Positions 7,232 through 19,594 are shown, counted from the stretch's first letter. The stretch: 39,439 bases of DNA from Streptomyces albipurpureus (GCF_023701525.1 NZ_JAMQAW010000007.1:427080-466518), one strand, 5' to 3'. A program made the numbers and translations. The notes: generated by a model not told the origin, from the letters alone.

Positions 7232-7957
7232 ATGGCTGACGACTGTTTCGCGCATCCACGGCTCGCCGCGATCTACGATCCGCTCCACTCCGACCGCAGC
7301 GATCTGGCCGCCTACCTCCAGGTCGCGGAAGAGTTCAAGGCGCGCCGGGTGCTGGACATCGGCTGCGGCACAGGGGTGTTCGCACTTCTCCTGGCTGACC
7401 GCGGGATCGAGGTCGTCGGCGTCGATCCCGCCCTGGCGTCCATCGATGTCGCCCGGGCAAAACCGGGCGGTGAGCGAGTTCGCTGGATCTGCGGTGACGC
7501 CACAGACCTCCCCCCGTTGCAGGTCGACCTCGCGACGATGACGGCGAACGTCGCCCAGGCCATCACCGACCCGCATACGTGGCACGAGTCGCTCCAGGGA
7601 GCCTACGAAGCACTACGCCCCGGTGGGCGTCTGGTCTTCGAGACCCGCGACCCGGCCAGACGTGCCTGGGAGGAATGGACCCGCGAGAACACCTACGAAG
7701 TGACGGAGATCCCAGGCATCGGCGCTGTCGAGAGCTGGGGCCAGTTGATCGACGTGAGTCTGCCCCTGCTCACCTTCCGCTGGACCTACGGGTTCGCGGC
7801 GGACGGACAGGTGCTGACGTCGGATTCGACGCTGCGCTTCCGCGAGCGTGCGGAAGTCGAGCGGGACCTGGCCGCACACGGCTATGTGGTGGACGAAGTC
7901 CGCGACGCGCCCGACCGCCCGGGGAGGGAGTTCGTCTTCCTCGCACGTCGTCCGTGA
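7232..7957 (+). CDS. SAM-dependent methyltransferase, class I
   Basis: Rossmann-fold methyltransferase of unknown substrate, 241 residues. Motif I is LDIGCGTG at residues 41-48, the acidic residue of motif II is in EVVGVDPA, GDATDLPP follows, and the post-motif region has LRPGGRLVFETRDP. The N-terminus MADDCFAHPRLAAIYD begins directly before the fold. I chose ATG 7232 over ATG 7214 because the region before 7214 lacks a ribosome-binding site and TACGTT sits seven bases before 7232. The open frame extends upstream to 6500 antisense to recA, but that part is a shadow. The gene stands alone, divergent from recA; no pathway is suggested by neighbours. Confidence 0.85.
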   Translation: MADDCFAHPRLAAIYDPLHSDRSDLAAYLQVAEEFKARRVLDIGCGTGVFALLLADRGIEVVGVDPALASIDVARAKPGGERVRWICGDATDLPPLQVDLATMTANVAQAITDPHTWHESLQGAYEALRPGGRLVFETRDPARRAWEEWTRENTYEVTEIPGIGAVESWGQLIDVSLPLLTFRWTYGFAADGQVLTSDSTLRFRERAEVERDLAAHGYVVDEVRDAPDRPGREFVFLARRP

Positions 7958-8009
7958 TTTTCAGCCATCCACACCGCTCACACTTCGACGGATGCGGGTT
8001 CGGGCCCAT

Positions 8010-8100
8010 GGAATCCGAGAACAAGACTTGAGCACGGAATCCGGGAACGGAGTTCGAGTGCAGAGTTTGCGTCCGGAGTTCGAGTACGAAGTTCGAGTGC
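8010..8100. repeat. Seven imperfect tandem copies of a 13-bp unit
   Basis: Contiguous units begin at 8010, 8023, 8036, 8049, 8062, 8075 and 8088. Examples: GGAATCCGAGAAC, GGAATCCGGGAAC, GGAGTTCGAGTGC, GGAGTTCGAGTAC and GAAGTTCGAGTGC. Units 1 and 3 are near identical, as are 4, 6 and 7, so an older subfamily and a newer one can be seen. The period is 13 throughout and not a codon multiple, which argues against coding. Confidence 0.85.
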
Positions 8101-8305
8101 CCGAACAGAGGCTCAGGCGCGGTGCGGTCGGCGTGCGCAAGCCGGGGGTCACAGCGATGCCTTGGTCGGCCGCGGGCGGCCCGCGGGGGATCTGAGGCGA
8201 GTCTCGATGCGGTCGGAGCGCCAGCCGCACACCTCCTTGCGCACACCCGGTCCACCTGGCTCGCTGCCCCCGGAAATCGATGGCCCCGGGCAGGGGACGC
8301 ATGCC

Positions 8306-8311
8306 TAGGAT
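8306..8311 (+). promoter_or_regulatory. -10 element of a leaderless promoter (CPCC protein)
   Basis: TAGGAT is followed by seven bases and ATG 8319. No ribosome-binding site precedes this ATG, consistent with a leaderless transcript. Confidence 0.6.
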
Positions 8312-8318
8312 CCTGCGT

Positions 8319-8846
8319 ATGACCAGTTCAGCGAGGATGGACAGCGCCAACGACCCGGACGACACAGCTGCCGATCTCGCGGAGCTAGAGGCCCTGGAGG
8401 CCGAGATGCAGCGAAAGTACGGCGGTCCGCCCACGGCGCCGGAACCCGCCGAGGTGCCTCCCGAAGGCTGGCTGCCCTGTCCCTGCTGTGGACACCAAAT
8501 GTTCGCAGCGCTGTGGTCAGACGAGATCTGCGACGTCTGCCGCTGGCAGGAGGACCCCTTCCAGCTCCGCTACCCATGGGCGGCGATCGGCCCGAACGGA
8601 GGCCTGAGCCTGATTGAGGCACAGGCGAACTTCCAGCGGCTCGGAGCCATGGACGAACGTCATCTGCGCCATGTACGACCGCCGGCCGACGATGAACCCC
8701 TCGACCCGGGGTGGCGTCTCATCGATCTCTCGCGGGACCCGTTCGAGGCAGACATCAGCGATGACCCGCTGCCGGACGACCTCACAGCCCTGTACTGGTG
8801 GCGGCCGAACTACTGGCGGCGCGATGAAAGGCCTGCCGCCTCCTGA
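8319..8846 (+). CDS. CPCC-family cysteine-rich (zinc-ribbon-like) protein
   Basis: Small cytoplasmic protein of about 175 residues in the Cys_rich_CPCC family, function unknown. After an acidic ~50-residue N-terminus comes the family signature LPCPCCGHQ (Cys54, 56, 57) and then CDVCRWQED (Cys71, Cys74), likely ligands for one zinc. The remainder has the family block DPFQLRYPWAAIGPNGGLSLIEAQANFQ, which is typical of these proteins. ATG 8319 is favoured by the -10 hexamer seven bases upstream; ATG 8301 and 8280 in frame are alternatives. It ends at a convergent gap before the AI-2E family gene. The zinc role is inferred from the cysteine spacing. Confidence 0.85.
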   Translation: MTSSARMDSANDPDDTAADLAELEALEAEMQRKYGGPPTAPEPAEVPPEGWLPCPCCGHQMFAALWSDEICDVCRWQEDPFQLRYPWAAIGPNGGLSLIEAQANFQRLGAMDERHLRHVRPPADDEPLDPGWRLIDLSRDPFEADISDDPLPDDLTALYWWRPNYWRRDERPAAS

Positions 8847-9218
8847 GGGCTGATCCGCCCCGGACCGCGGACAGCCCGCAACGCACCAACCGGTAGGAGC
8901 GGCAAGCCGCTACCGATGGTGGGATGACACCGGGCGCTCAGGACAGTTCGTCGGTGGTCCCCTGCTGTGCCCCGTTGAGGAGCTCGGCCGCTGTGTCGGG
9001 CCCAGGAGAACCAGTGGGAGAGGAGGCGGCGGGGCCGCTTGGGCACAGTGGGACATCTCCAGGACATCCCCGCCCCTAGCGGCCCGCGCCCCTGCTGGCC
9101 GAATCCAGTGGCACGGGTCGAACCCCGCCGAGCTGCTCCGCACTGCGCGCTCGACGGTCGAATCGCCTCACAGCCGAGGCATCCGCCTTCGTCGGCTCTC
9201 CCGCCGGACTCGGAACGG
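8847..9218. other. Convergent intergenic region without a gene
   Basis: Gap of 372 bases between the CPCC gene and the convergent AI-2E family gene. It contains a bulged hairpin at 8891-8915. The minus-strand open frame over it has no ribosome-binding site and atypical residue use, so I call no gene. Confidence 0.55.
8891..8915. terminator. Bulged hairpin, possible terminator
   Basis: CGGTA-(GGA)-GCGGC, an AA loop, then GCCGC-TACCG: two helices of 5 bp with a 3-base bulge, 45 bases after the CPCC gene. Confidence 0.35.
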
Positions 9219-10649
9219 TCAGTTCCGATCGGTGGCTGACTCGTCCTCAGCGGTCCTACGAGCACCGGCGCCGGGCCCCGGATCGCGCGGGGAGCCAGGG
9301 GGGTGCGGGGCGGGTGACTTGGTCAGCGTGGACCGCATCCGCTGGAGGAACCGTCCGCCGTCACGCCTTCTGTGACCGTCCACCCGTGGATCATCGGTGA
9401 CGTCGTACCTCTTCACATAGGCGCCGAGAAACGCCTGGAGCGTGGCAACCGCCGGAATCGCGATCAGCGCGCCCACCGCACCCATCAGTGCCGTACCCGC
9501 GACGACCGAGCCGAAGGCCACCGCTGGATGGATGTCCACCGTCTTGGCCGTGAGCTTGGGCTGCAGCACATAGTTCTCGAACTGCTGGTAGACGACCACG
9601 AAACCCAGCACCCACAGCGCGTACCAGGGATTCTCCGTGAACGCGATCAGCATCGGCAGCGCACCCGCCAGATACGTACCGATCGTGGGGATGAACTGCG
9701 AGACCAGGCCGACCCAGACAGCCAGCGCGGGAGCGTACGGCACCCCCAGGATCTCCAGCAGGACGAAGTGGGAGAAGCCTGAGATGAGCGCCATCAGACC
9801 GCGCGAGTAGATGTAGCCGCCCGTCTTGTCGACCGCGATCTCCCAGGCGCGGAGCACCTCGGTCTGCTTGGCCGGGGGCAGCACCGAGCAGATCGCCTTG
9901 CGCAACCGGGGCCCATCAGCCGCGAAGTAGAACGAGAAGAGGAATATCGTCAGCAGCGTGAAGAGCCCGCCGAGAACGGTCGCGGAGACGTCCAGCACTC
10001 CGCTCGCACTGTTCTGGACGTACTTCCGCAGCCAGTCGGAGCGCAGCAGGCTGTCCTGGACTTCGACCCGGGACAGTTCCGTGCGGAAGTTCTGATTGAT
10101 CCAGCTGATCACGGAGTCGAGGTACTTGGGGAAGTCCTCGACCATGGTCACGATCTGGTCCGCGAGCATCGAGCCCAGCAGTACGACAAAGCCGACCGCG
10201 GCGGCCATGACCCCGAAGAACACCAGGAAGGTGGCAAGCCCCCGGCGCATGCCACGGGCCGCCATCCGGCCCACCGCGGGCTCGATGGCAAGCGCCAGGA
10301 AGAAGGCGATCAGGATATTGATCAGCAGGCTGATGAGCTGGTGGAAGGCCCAGTTGCCGAGTTGGAAGCAGGCGTAGAGCGTCAGCGCGAGCACCATGGC
10401 GCGCGGTAGCCAGCGGGGCATCCGGGCCGGCCCGAGCGGCTCGGTGGGCGGGCCGGGCGGAGGCAGGGCCGGTGGAGGCGCGTCATGCGCGGTGGGGTGG
10501 GATGCCGAGGGGTCTTCGGGTGCGCTGGCGTCCTTGCGGTTCGTCTGCGCACCGTCCCTCTGGCCGGCGGGCGCGCCGGTGATGCCGCCTTGCCGAGGTA
10601 CGCCCTGTTCGGTTCTGTCCTGATCACTCTTGTCGGTCGTCGAGGCCAC
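9219..10649 (-). CDS. AI-2E family transporter (PerM-like permease)
   Basis: Polytopic membrane protein of the AI-2E/PerM exporter family, roughly eight membrane segments; members export varied small molecules or ions and the substrate here is unknown. An ~85-residue disordered N-terminus (Pro, Asp, Thr rich) leads to the first membrane pair (LPRAMVLALTLYACFQ, then LLINILIAFFLALAIEP), a large extracytoplasmic helical region (QIVTMVEDFPKYLDSVISWI), and the conserved C-terminal core with QFIPTIGTYLAGALP and the YQQFENYVLQPKL motif. The last ~60 residues are charged. GTG 10649 (VASTTDKSD) is chosen because the codons between it and ATG 10682 have low G+C at third positions, though ATG 10682 has AGGG in place as a possible ribosome-binding site. 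Confidence 0.85.
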   Translation of the reverse strand: MASTTDKSDQDRTEQGVPRQGGITGAPAGQRDGAQTNRKDASAPEDPSASHPTAHDAPPPALPPPGPPTEPLGPARMPRWLPRAMVLALTLYACFQLGNWAFHQLISLLINILIAFFLALAIEPAVGRMAARGMRRGLATFLVFFGVMAAAVGFVVLLGSMLADQIVTMVEDFPKYLDSVISWINQNFRTELSRVEVQDSLLRSDWLRKYVQNSASGVLDVSATVLGGLFTLLTIFLFSFYFAADGPRLRKAICSVLPPAKQTEVLRAWEIAVDKTGGYIYSRGLMALISGFSHFVLLEILGVPYAPALAVWVGLVSQFIPTIGTYLAGALPMLIAFTENPWYALWVLGFVVVYQQFENYVLQPKLTAKTVDIHPAVAFGSVVAGTALMGAVGALIAIPAVATLQAFLGAYVKRYDVTDDPRVDGHRRRDGGRFLQRMRSTLTKSPAPHPPGSPRDPGPGAGARRTAEDESATDRN

Positions 10650-10810
10650 GGGGCAAGTGTCGCCTACCTGACGCGCTCCCATCGATCACCCTGAGATCAA
10701 GGTCGGCGAACACCACGCACGCACGGTCATCATCAGACCCGCCACCTGACCGCACATCCTCGGGCGCAACAACTCCAAGCGGGACATACCGGCCAGTTCC
10801 TGCGCACGCT

Positions 10811-11005
10811 TCATCGCTTGTCGGAGGGCACCTGAACGGCGGAGCAGACCGCCCGCCACACGTCCTTGGCCTCCCAGCCGGCGTCCAGTGCCTCATGCAC
10901 CGTACGACCGCCCAGTTCGGCCATCACATGGTCCTTGGCGAAGGAGTCGGCCGCTGACGGTCCGAAGTGCTCCGCCATCCGCTCCCAGAAACTCGTCAAC
11001 CGCAT
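10811..11005 (-). CDS. DUF3046 family protein
   Basis: Small conserved actinobacterial protein, 64 residues, function unknown. It starts MRLTSFWERM, the family signature, then FGPSAADSFAKDHVMAELGGRTVHEAL and KDVWRAVCSAVQVP, which align with the whole domain. In mycobacteria a DUF3046 gene lies directly beside recA (Rv2738c next to Rv2737c), and here it is also near recA though separated by several genes. ATG 11005 is preceded by GATAAT six bases upstream and no ribosome-binding site, so a leaderless transcript is likely. It is divergent from the next gene, the two starts being only 79 bases apart. Confidence 0.88.
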   Translation of the reverse strand: MRLTSFWERMAEHFGPSAADSFAKDHVMAELGGRTVHEALDAGWEAKDVWRAVCSAVQVPSDKR

Positions 11006-11011
11006 GACGTC

Positions 11012-11017
11012 ATTATC
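11012..11017 (-). promoter_or_regulatory. -10 element of a leaderless promoter (DUF3046)
   Basis: Minus-strand GATAAT, six bases before ATG 11005. It faces the -10 of the divergent gene about 60 bases away. Confidence 0.5.
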
Positions 11018-11072
11018 CCGCCCCAAGGGGTGCGGTCCGGCCGGTTCCGGATGCCGAAAGCCCTTTCCGCCC

Positions 11073-11078
11073 TACGGT
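11073..11078 (+). promoter_or_regulatory. -10 element of a leaderless promoter (gene at 11085)
   Basis: TACGGT is followed by six bases and ATG 11085; there is no ribosome-binding site. Confidence 0.55.
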
Positions 11079-11084
11079 CGAAGC

Positions 11085-12020
11085 ATGGCTGGAACCGGAC
11101 CGGACCCCCTGCACCCGACCGCTTCGCCTCGCGCCCGCGCCGAGCAGTTCATCTGGCTCACCGCACGGGTGCTGGAGCAGCGGCGTTTCGCGTACCACTT
11201 CCTCCAGGGCGGCGCGGACGGGGTGGAAACCGCGCTGGCCGCCTATCTGAACGAGGACGGCGGTTACGGCCATGCGCTGGAGCCGGATCTTCGCGGGCCG
11301 GTGAGCCAACCGCTGCATACCGTTCACGCGCTGCGCGTGCTGGACTCCATCGGCCGCTGCGGCGGGTTGCGACTGGAGCGGGTGGGCCGCTACCTCACCG
11401 AGGTGTCCACCGACGAGGGGGCACTGCCCGCGATCCACCCCGCGCAGCGCGGCTACCCCACGGCCCCCTTCATCCCGATCTCCGATGACCCGCCGGGCGA
11501 GCTGCTGACGACGGGGCCGGTGGTCGGGCTGCTGCATCGCAACCGGGTCTGGCATGCCTGGCTGTTTCGGGCCACTGACTTCTGCTGGGCCGCGGTGGAG
11601 GGACTGGAGGACTCACACCCGTACGAGATCGAGGCCGCGGTCGCCTTCCTCGACGGGGTGCCGGACCGCTCCCGCGCCGAAGCGGTGGCGGACCGGCTCG
11701 GGAGGCTGGTGCGCGAAAGACGATGGGCCGTGCTGGACCCGGAGCGGTTCGAGGACTACCCGGTCGCCGATGGATACGCCCCTGGCGAGCACCACTTCCC
11801 GTACGACTTCGCCCGTACGCCCGGATCGCTGGCGCGGCGCTGGTTCACGGACGAGGAGCTGGAACGGTCGCTGACCCACCTGGAACGCGCCCAGGAGGAG
11901 GACGGTGGGTGGCCGATCAGCTGGCGGCGGTGGGCACCGGGGACGGCTCTGGAGGCACGGCCCATGGTGACGATCGAGGCGCTGCGCACGCTCCAGGCGT
12001 ACGGACGGGGGATCGGCTGA
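11085..12020 (+). CDS. Conserved protein resembling the prenyltransferase/terpene cyclase alpha-toroid fold
   Basis: About 311 residues; function unknown. The sequence looks like a short alpha/alpha-toroid protein: repeated blocks of helix with NEDGGYGHALEPDLRG near the N-terminus and EDGGWPISW near the C-terminus, reminiscent of the DGGW (QW-type) turns of squalene/prenyltransferase repeats. In those families such turns tie together an alpha barrel; the catalytic DXDD of cyclases is not evident, so enzymatic activity is doubtful. No signal peptide or membrane segment. ATG 11085 is set by a -10 hexamer six bases upstream. It is divergent from DUF3046 and faces azlD with a 25-base gap at the stop. 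Fold assignment is inference from motif spacing. Confidence 0.8.
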   Translation: MAGTGPDPLHPTASPRARAEQFIWLTARVLEQRRFAYHFLQGGADGVETALAAYLNEDGGYGHALEPDLRGPVSQPLHTVHALRVLDSIGRCGGLRLERVGRYLTEVSTDEGALPAIHPAQRGYPTAPFIPISDDPPGELLTTGPVVGLLHRNRVWHAWLFRATDFCWAAVEGLEDSHPYEIEAAVAFLDGVPDRSRAEAVADRLGRLVRERRWAVLDPERFEDYPVADGYAPGEHHFPYDFARTPGSLARRWFTDEELERSLTHLERAQEEDGGWPISWRRWAPGTALEARPMVTIEALRTLQAYGRGIG

Positions 12021-12045
12021 CCTGCCCCCCGCCGATCCACCGAGG

Positions 12046-12354
12046 TCAGCCGCCGAGCGCCCGCACTCCCGCTGTGACGGCCACCGCCGCCGCGACCACG
12101 ACGAGGAACGGCGCACGCAGGAGGAGGGCCAGAGCCGCCGCCGCCACCCCTGCCGCCCGGGCGTCGATCACCAGGGAGTCGTGGGCTCCAAAGGTCTGCT
12201 GCGCGGTGAGGGCTGCCAGCAGGGCGACGGGGAGCAGCGCGGCCAGGCGCTGGACGAGCGGACGCTCCAGTGCCCCGGCGGGCACCAGCAGACCGACGAG
12301 TTTGACCAGGTAGCAGCCGACAGCGGTCGCGGCGATCGCAATCCAGATGCTCAT
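12046..12354 (-). CDS. AzlD family branched-chain amino acid transport protein
   Basis: Small membrane partner (102 residues, about three to four hydrophobic segments) of AzlC. AzlCD-type pairs export branched-chain amino acids or analogues such as azaleucine. The start MSIWIAIAATAVGCYLVKL and LERPLVQRLAALLPVALLAALTAQQ are characteristic of AzlD. ATG 12354 overlaps the azlC stop by four bases, so translation is coupled. It is the last gene of the araC-azlC-azlD cluster. I leave the symbol blank because the substrate is not established in Streptomyces. Confidence 0.9.
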   Translation of the reverse strand: MSIWIAIAATAVGCYLVKLVGLLVPAGALERPLVQRLAALLPVALLAALTAQQTFGAHDSLVIDARAAGVAAAALALLLRAPFLVVVAAAVAVTAGVRALGG

Positions 12355-13304
12355 CGGTCCTCGCCCTTCTGGGAGTCGTGACGGCGGGTCTCCGGGTCGG
12401 TACGGGGGGTTTCGGCGCTCGCAGTACCGGAGGCGGCGGGCGCCGCGGTGTCGTGGTCGGTGCCCGTGGTGGACACCGGTTCGATCCGGGCTTCGTGTCG
12501 GGGGCTGCGCTCGGATCGCCCGCCGTCCGCCTCGGACCGCTTGAATCGTTCCGTCGCCAGATCGAGGCTGCGGCCCTTGAGCCAGAGCACCGCGGGCGCG
12601 GCGAGCGCGGCCACCAGCACCGGCAGCCCGGCGGGCAGTACGGGCAGCAGCCCGAGCCCCAGCAGTACCGCAAGGCCGGCCACCGCCCGCTCGGTGGCCG
12701 TGCGCAACATGGGTGCCAGCAGAGCCAGGAAGACCGCGGGGCCCGCGGCATCCAGCCCCCAGGCGTTGGTGTCTCCGATGGCCTCGGCTCCGAGCGCTCC
12801 CAACAGGGTGGTCAGATTCCAGAGCACGTACAGCGTCAGACCGGTCACGGTGAAACCGAGGCGTACCGACCGACGGTCGGGCTGGGCGAGCGCGACGGCC
12901 GTGGTCTCGTCGATCACCCAGTGCGCGGCGAGGGGACGCACCGCCTTGGGCAGGGCCAGCAGCTGCGACAGGCGGAGCCCGTAGAACGCATTGCGCACGC
13001 CGAGGAAGAAGGCGCCTGCGGCAGCGGTCAACGGATTGCCGCCCGCCGCAATCGCGCCGACGAGTGCGAACTGCGAGGCCCCCGTGAAGACGAGCAGGCT
13101 CAGCGCACAGGTCTGGAGGAGGGTGAGGCCGGCGCCCGCTGAGGTCACCCCGAAGGCGAAGCCCGAAAGCCCGACGGCGATACCGACGCCGAGGGCGTCG
13201 CGGACGACCGCGGAGTCCGGCTTGGACAGGGGCTGGGCGGTCCCGGTGGTCAGGGGTGGGCCCTGCTGGGGATCGCTCGTCGGGTGAGCTGTCTGTTCTG
13301 CCAC
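12351..13304 (-). CDS. AzlC family branched-chain amino acid exporter subunit
   Basis: Large subunit of an AzlCD exporter, 317 residues. The membrane core (residues ~35-240) contains the family blocks GVTSAGAGLTLLQTCALSLLVFTGASQFA, FFLGVRNAFYGLRLSQLL and HWVIDETTAVALAQ. After the last membrane segment there is an ~70-residue hydrophilic tail rich in Glu, Arg, Thr and Pro, not typical of AzlC and probably disordered. GTG 13304 is supported by TAACGT seven bases upstream and absence of a ribosome-binding site, so it may have its own leaderless promoter despite lying only 27 bases downstream of the araC-type gene. Confidence 0.9.
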   Translation of the reverse strand: MAEQTAHPTSDPQQGPPLTTGTAQPLSKPDSAVVRDALGVGIAVGLSGFAFGVTSAGAGLTLLQTCALSLLVFTGASQFALVGAIAAGGNPLTAAAGAFFLGVRNAFYGLRLSQLLALPKAVRPLAAHWVIDETTAVALAQPDRRSVRLGFTVTGLTLYVLWNLTTLLGALGAEAIGDTNAWGLDAAGPAVFLALLAPMLRTATERAVAGLAVLLGLGLLPVLPAGLPVLVAALAAPAVLWLKGRSLDLATERFKRSEADGGRSERSPRHEARIEPVSTTGTDHDTAAPAASGTASAETPRTDPETRRHDSQKGEDR

Positions 13305-13311
13305 TTAGCGG

Positions 13312-13317
13312 ACGTTA
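13312..13317 (-). promoter_or_regulatory. -10 element of a leaderless promoter (azlC)
   Basis: Minus-strand TAACGT, seven bases before GTG 13304, inside the short gap behind the araC-type gene. Confidence 0.5.
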
Positions 13318-13331
13318 CGCGAACCCTACGA

Positions 13332-14204
13332 TCATCGTCTTGTACGTTCTTGCGGCTGCCCGGTACGGCCCCAGCGCTCCTTGCGGTACGCGCCCGGGGG
13401 CACGCCGACGATGCGTGTGAAGTGCCGGTTCAGATGCGGTTGGTCGGTGAAGCCCACGGCGATGGCGGCTTCGGCGGGAGTGGTCCCGGCTTCCAGGAGG
13501 CGGCGGGCGTTGCGCACCCGTGCGTCGGTGAGCCAGGTGTGGGGCGGCATGCCGTACGCCGACTTGAAGGCGCGCAACAGGGAGAAGGGGGTGGCGCCGA
13601 CCTCCTGCGCCAGTCGATCGAGAGTGGGAGGTCGGATCATCTGTTCCTCAAGGAGCGCCTTCGCCCGGGCCGCCGTGCGAGCGCCAGCGCCGCTGGAGGA
13701 CCGGGGGGTACGGGAGGGCAGCCGGCTGCCGTGCCGGCTCAGGAGCCTGGCGACGACGATCCGGAGCAGACTGTCGGCGGCCAGTGCGTTGCCCGCTTCA
13801 GCAGCCAGGTGGACGCGTCGGATCAGTTCGGCGGTCTGGGGGTCCTCGACATTCGACTCGGCGAATGCGGGGGTGCCGCGGAGGCTGGTGACCTCATCGG
13901 CGATGCCCGAGACCAGGTCCGCGGAGGGGTAGAGGGTGGTGTAGGTCCATCCCTCGGGAACGCCGGCACGGGCCGCGTGGGGCACCTCCGGGTTGATCAT
14001 CACGACCATGCCGGGGCGGACCGGAACGACACCGTCCGGCATGATCAGGTCCTCCACGCCGCCACTGACCGAGGCGACCGTGAAGCCCTCGTGGCTATGA
14101 CGTGGGAAGGTGTGCCGGACATACCGGGCATGCAGCAGATCGAGGCCCGGCAACGCCTCGAACTGCCAGTGCCTCGCCCATTCTGTCGGCGCCAGATCCC
14201 CCAT
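13332..14204 (-). CDS. AraC family transcriptional regulator
   Basis: DNA-binding regulator of about 290 residues. The N-terminal ~160 residues form a cupin-like sensing domain (AraC_binding; HTFPRHSHEGFTVASVSGG at ~30-50), and the C-terminal ~100 form the double helix-turn-helix: PTLDRLAQEVGATPFSLLRAFKSAYGMPPHTWLTDARVRNARRLL and TPAEAAIAVGFTDQPHLNRHFTRIVGVPPGAYRK, a complete AraC signature. It lies just upstream of azlC-azlD on the same strand, so control of the exporter, perhaps by an amino acid bound to the cupin, is likely. ATG 14204 (MGDLAPTEWARHW) is taken; an upstream ATG at 14261 has no support. CACAAT six bases before the start may be a leaderless -10. Confidence 0.9.
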   Translation of the reverse strand: MGDLAPTEWARHWQFEALPGLDLLHARYVRHTFPRHSHEGFTVASVSGGVEDLIMPDGVVPVRPGMVVMINPEVPHAARAGVPEGWTYTTLYPSADLVSGIADEVTSLRGTPAFAESNVEDPQTAELIRRVHLAAEAGNALAADSLLRIVVARLLSRHGSRLPSRTPRSSSGAGARTAARAKALLEEQMIRPPTLDRLAQEVGATPFSLLRAFKSAYGMPPHTWLTDARVRNARRLLEAGTTPAEAAIAVGFTDQPHLNRHFTRIVGVPPGAYRKERWGRTGQPQERTRR

Positions 14205-14468
14205 GAGTCCATTGTGCTGCGCACAGCGCCGCCCTGCGCCCTTGGTCCCGGCCCAGCTCACAGCCCTGAGCCGGGACCAAGGGCGGCGAGATGGAGAGCT
14301 CGGGTGGTCGGCGGCAGTCCAGCGACGCCGCCGCGGGCTGGATGTACCGCGTCACTCGCAGGAGCATCCACCCGGGCATCCGCGTCCACCGTGGGTGTCC
14401 GGCCGCTGGCCCCCGGTCGGGTGCCCAGCCCCCGCGTCCGGTGGCGCCGGTGCGCCCGCGGAGGTCGA

Positions 14469-14491
14469 TTGTCAGTGGCGCGGTGCACGAT
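14469..14491 (+). promoter_or_regulatory. RecA-NDp (PafBC-type) promoter of lhr
   Basis: TTGTCAGTGGC at 14469-14479, a six-base spacer, then CACGAT at 14486-14491. The 11-base element is identical to that in front of recA in this window. CACGAT is followed by seven bases and ATG 14499, so the mRNA would be leaderless. The -10 has C instead of T at its first position. Confidence 0.78.
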
Positions 14492-14498
14492 GGGGGGC

Positions 14499-19181
<4,683 letters not shown>

Positions 19182-19250
19182 CAACGCCCTCCGCCGACTG
19201 CCGCCGGCCCCGCCCACTCCTTGGCCGATGTGCCACGGCCTCGCTCCACC

Positions 19251-19290
19251 GCTGAAGGGCCGCTGCTGAAGGGCCGCTGCTGAAGCCGCT
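19251..19290. repeat. Tandem 14-bp repeat, nearly three copies
   Basis: GCTGAAGGGCCGCT occurs at 19251-19264 and again, identical, at 19265-19278, then a 12-base variant GCTGAAGCCGCT at 19279-19290. Confidence 0.8.
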
Positions 19291-19326
19291 GAGGAGCCGT
19301 ACCCAGCGCCAGCCGGTCAACCGACC

Positions 19327-19382
19327 CGCGCCAATTCATCCGCGCCAATTCATCCGCGCCAGCCCATCCGCGCCAACCGTCC
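19327..19382. repeat. Tandem 14-bp repeat, four copies
   Basis: CGCGCCAATTCATC is present twice without change (19327, 19341), followed by CGCGCCAGCCCATC (19355) and CGCGCCAACCGTCC (19369). The copies decay to the right. Confidence 0.85.
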
Positions 19383-19455
19383 CATGCCACCAACCACTCG
19401 CCTGGGCAGGGGACAGCGGCCTCCCGGCGAAGTACCCCAGCGACGAGGGGCCCCA

Positions 19456-19477
19456 TGGGTCCGGCGAGCCGGACCCA
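19456..19477 (+). terminator. Perfect hairpin between lhr and nei
   Basis: TGGGTCCGGC (19456-19465) and GCCGGACCCA (19468-19477) are perfect complements around GA. It may terminate lhr transcription or be an attenuating structure ahead of nei; no T run. Confidence 0.5.
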
Positions 19478-19594
19478 GCACCAACCATCCGCCACTCCCG
19501 GGAAGGAATCCCAGGACGGGAAGCCCCTTCCGGGAGGGACTCCCCATCCGTCAGAAACGCCCGTACCCGTTCCATGGCGCGCATCATGGGTTCC

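Larger units (their letters stand above)
7958..8318. other. Intergenic region with 13-bp tandem repeats
   Basis: Gap of 361 bases between two plus-strand genes. A seven-unit 13-bp repeat fills 8010-8100. Near 8166-8190 there is GC-only dyad symmetry (CGGCCGCGGGCGGCCCGCGG). I see no gene. Confidence 0.6.
19182..19594. other. Intergenic region between lhr and nei with two 14-bp tandem arrays
   Basis: Gap of 413 bases in one transcription direction. It holds tandem repeats at 19251-19290 and 19327-19382 and a perfect hairpin at 19456-19477. The minus-strand frames across it are antisense shadows. Confidence 0.6.

Noticed and set aside
13284..14498. Upstream extension of the lhr frame to 13284.
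   Set aside because: This part is antisense to the AraC-type gene, which has a complete AraC signature; the promoter spacing puts the lhr start at 14499.
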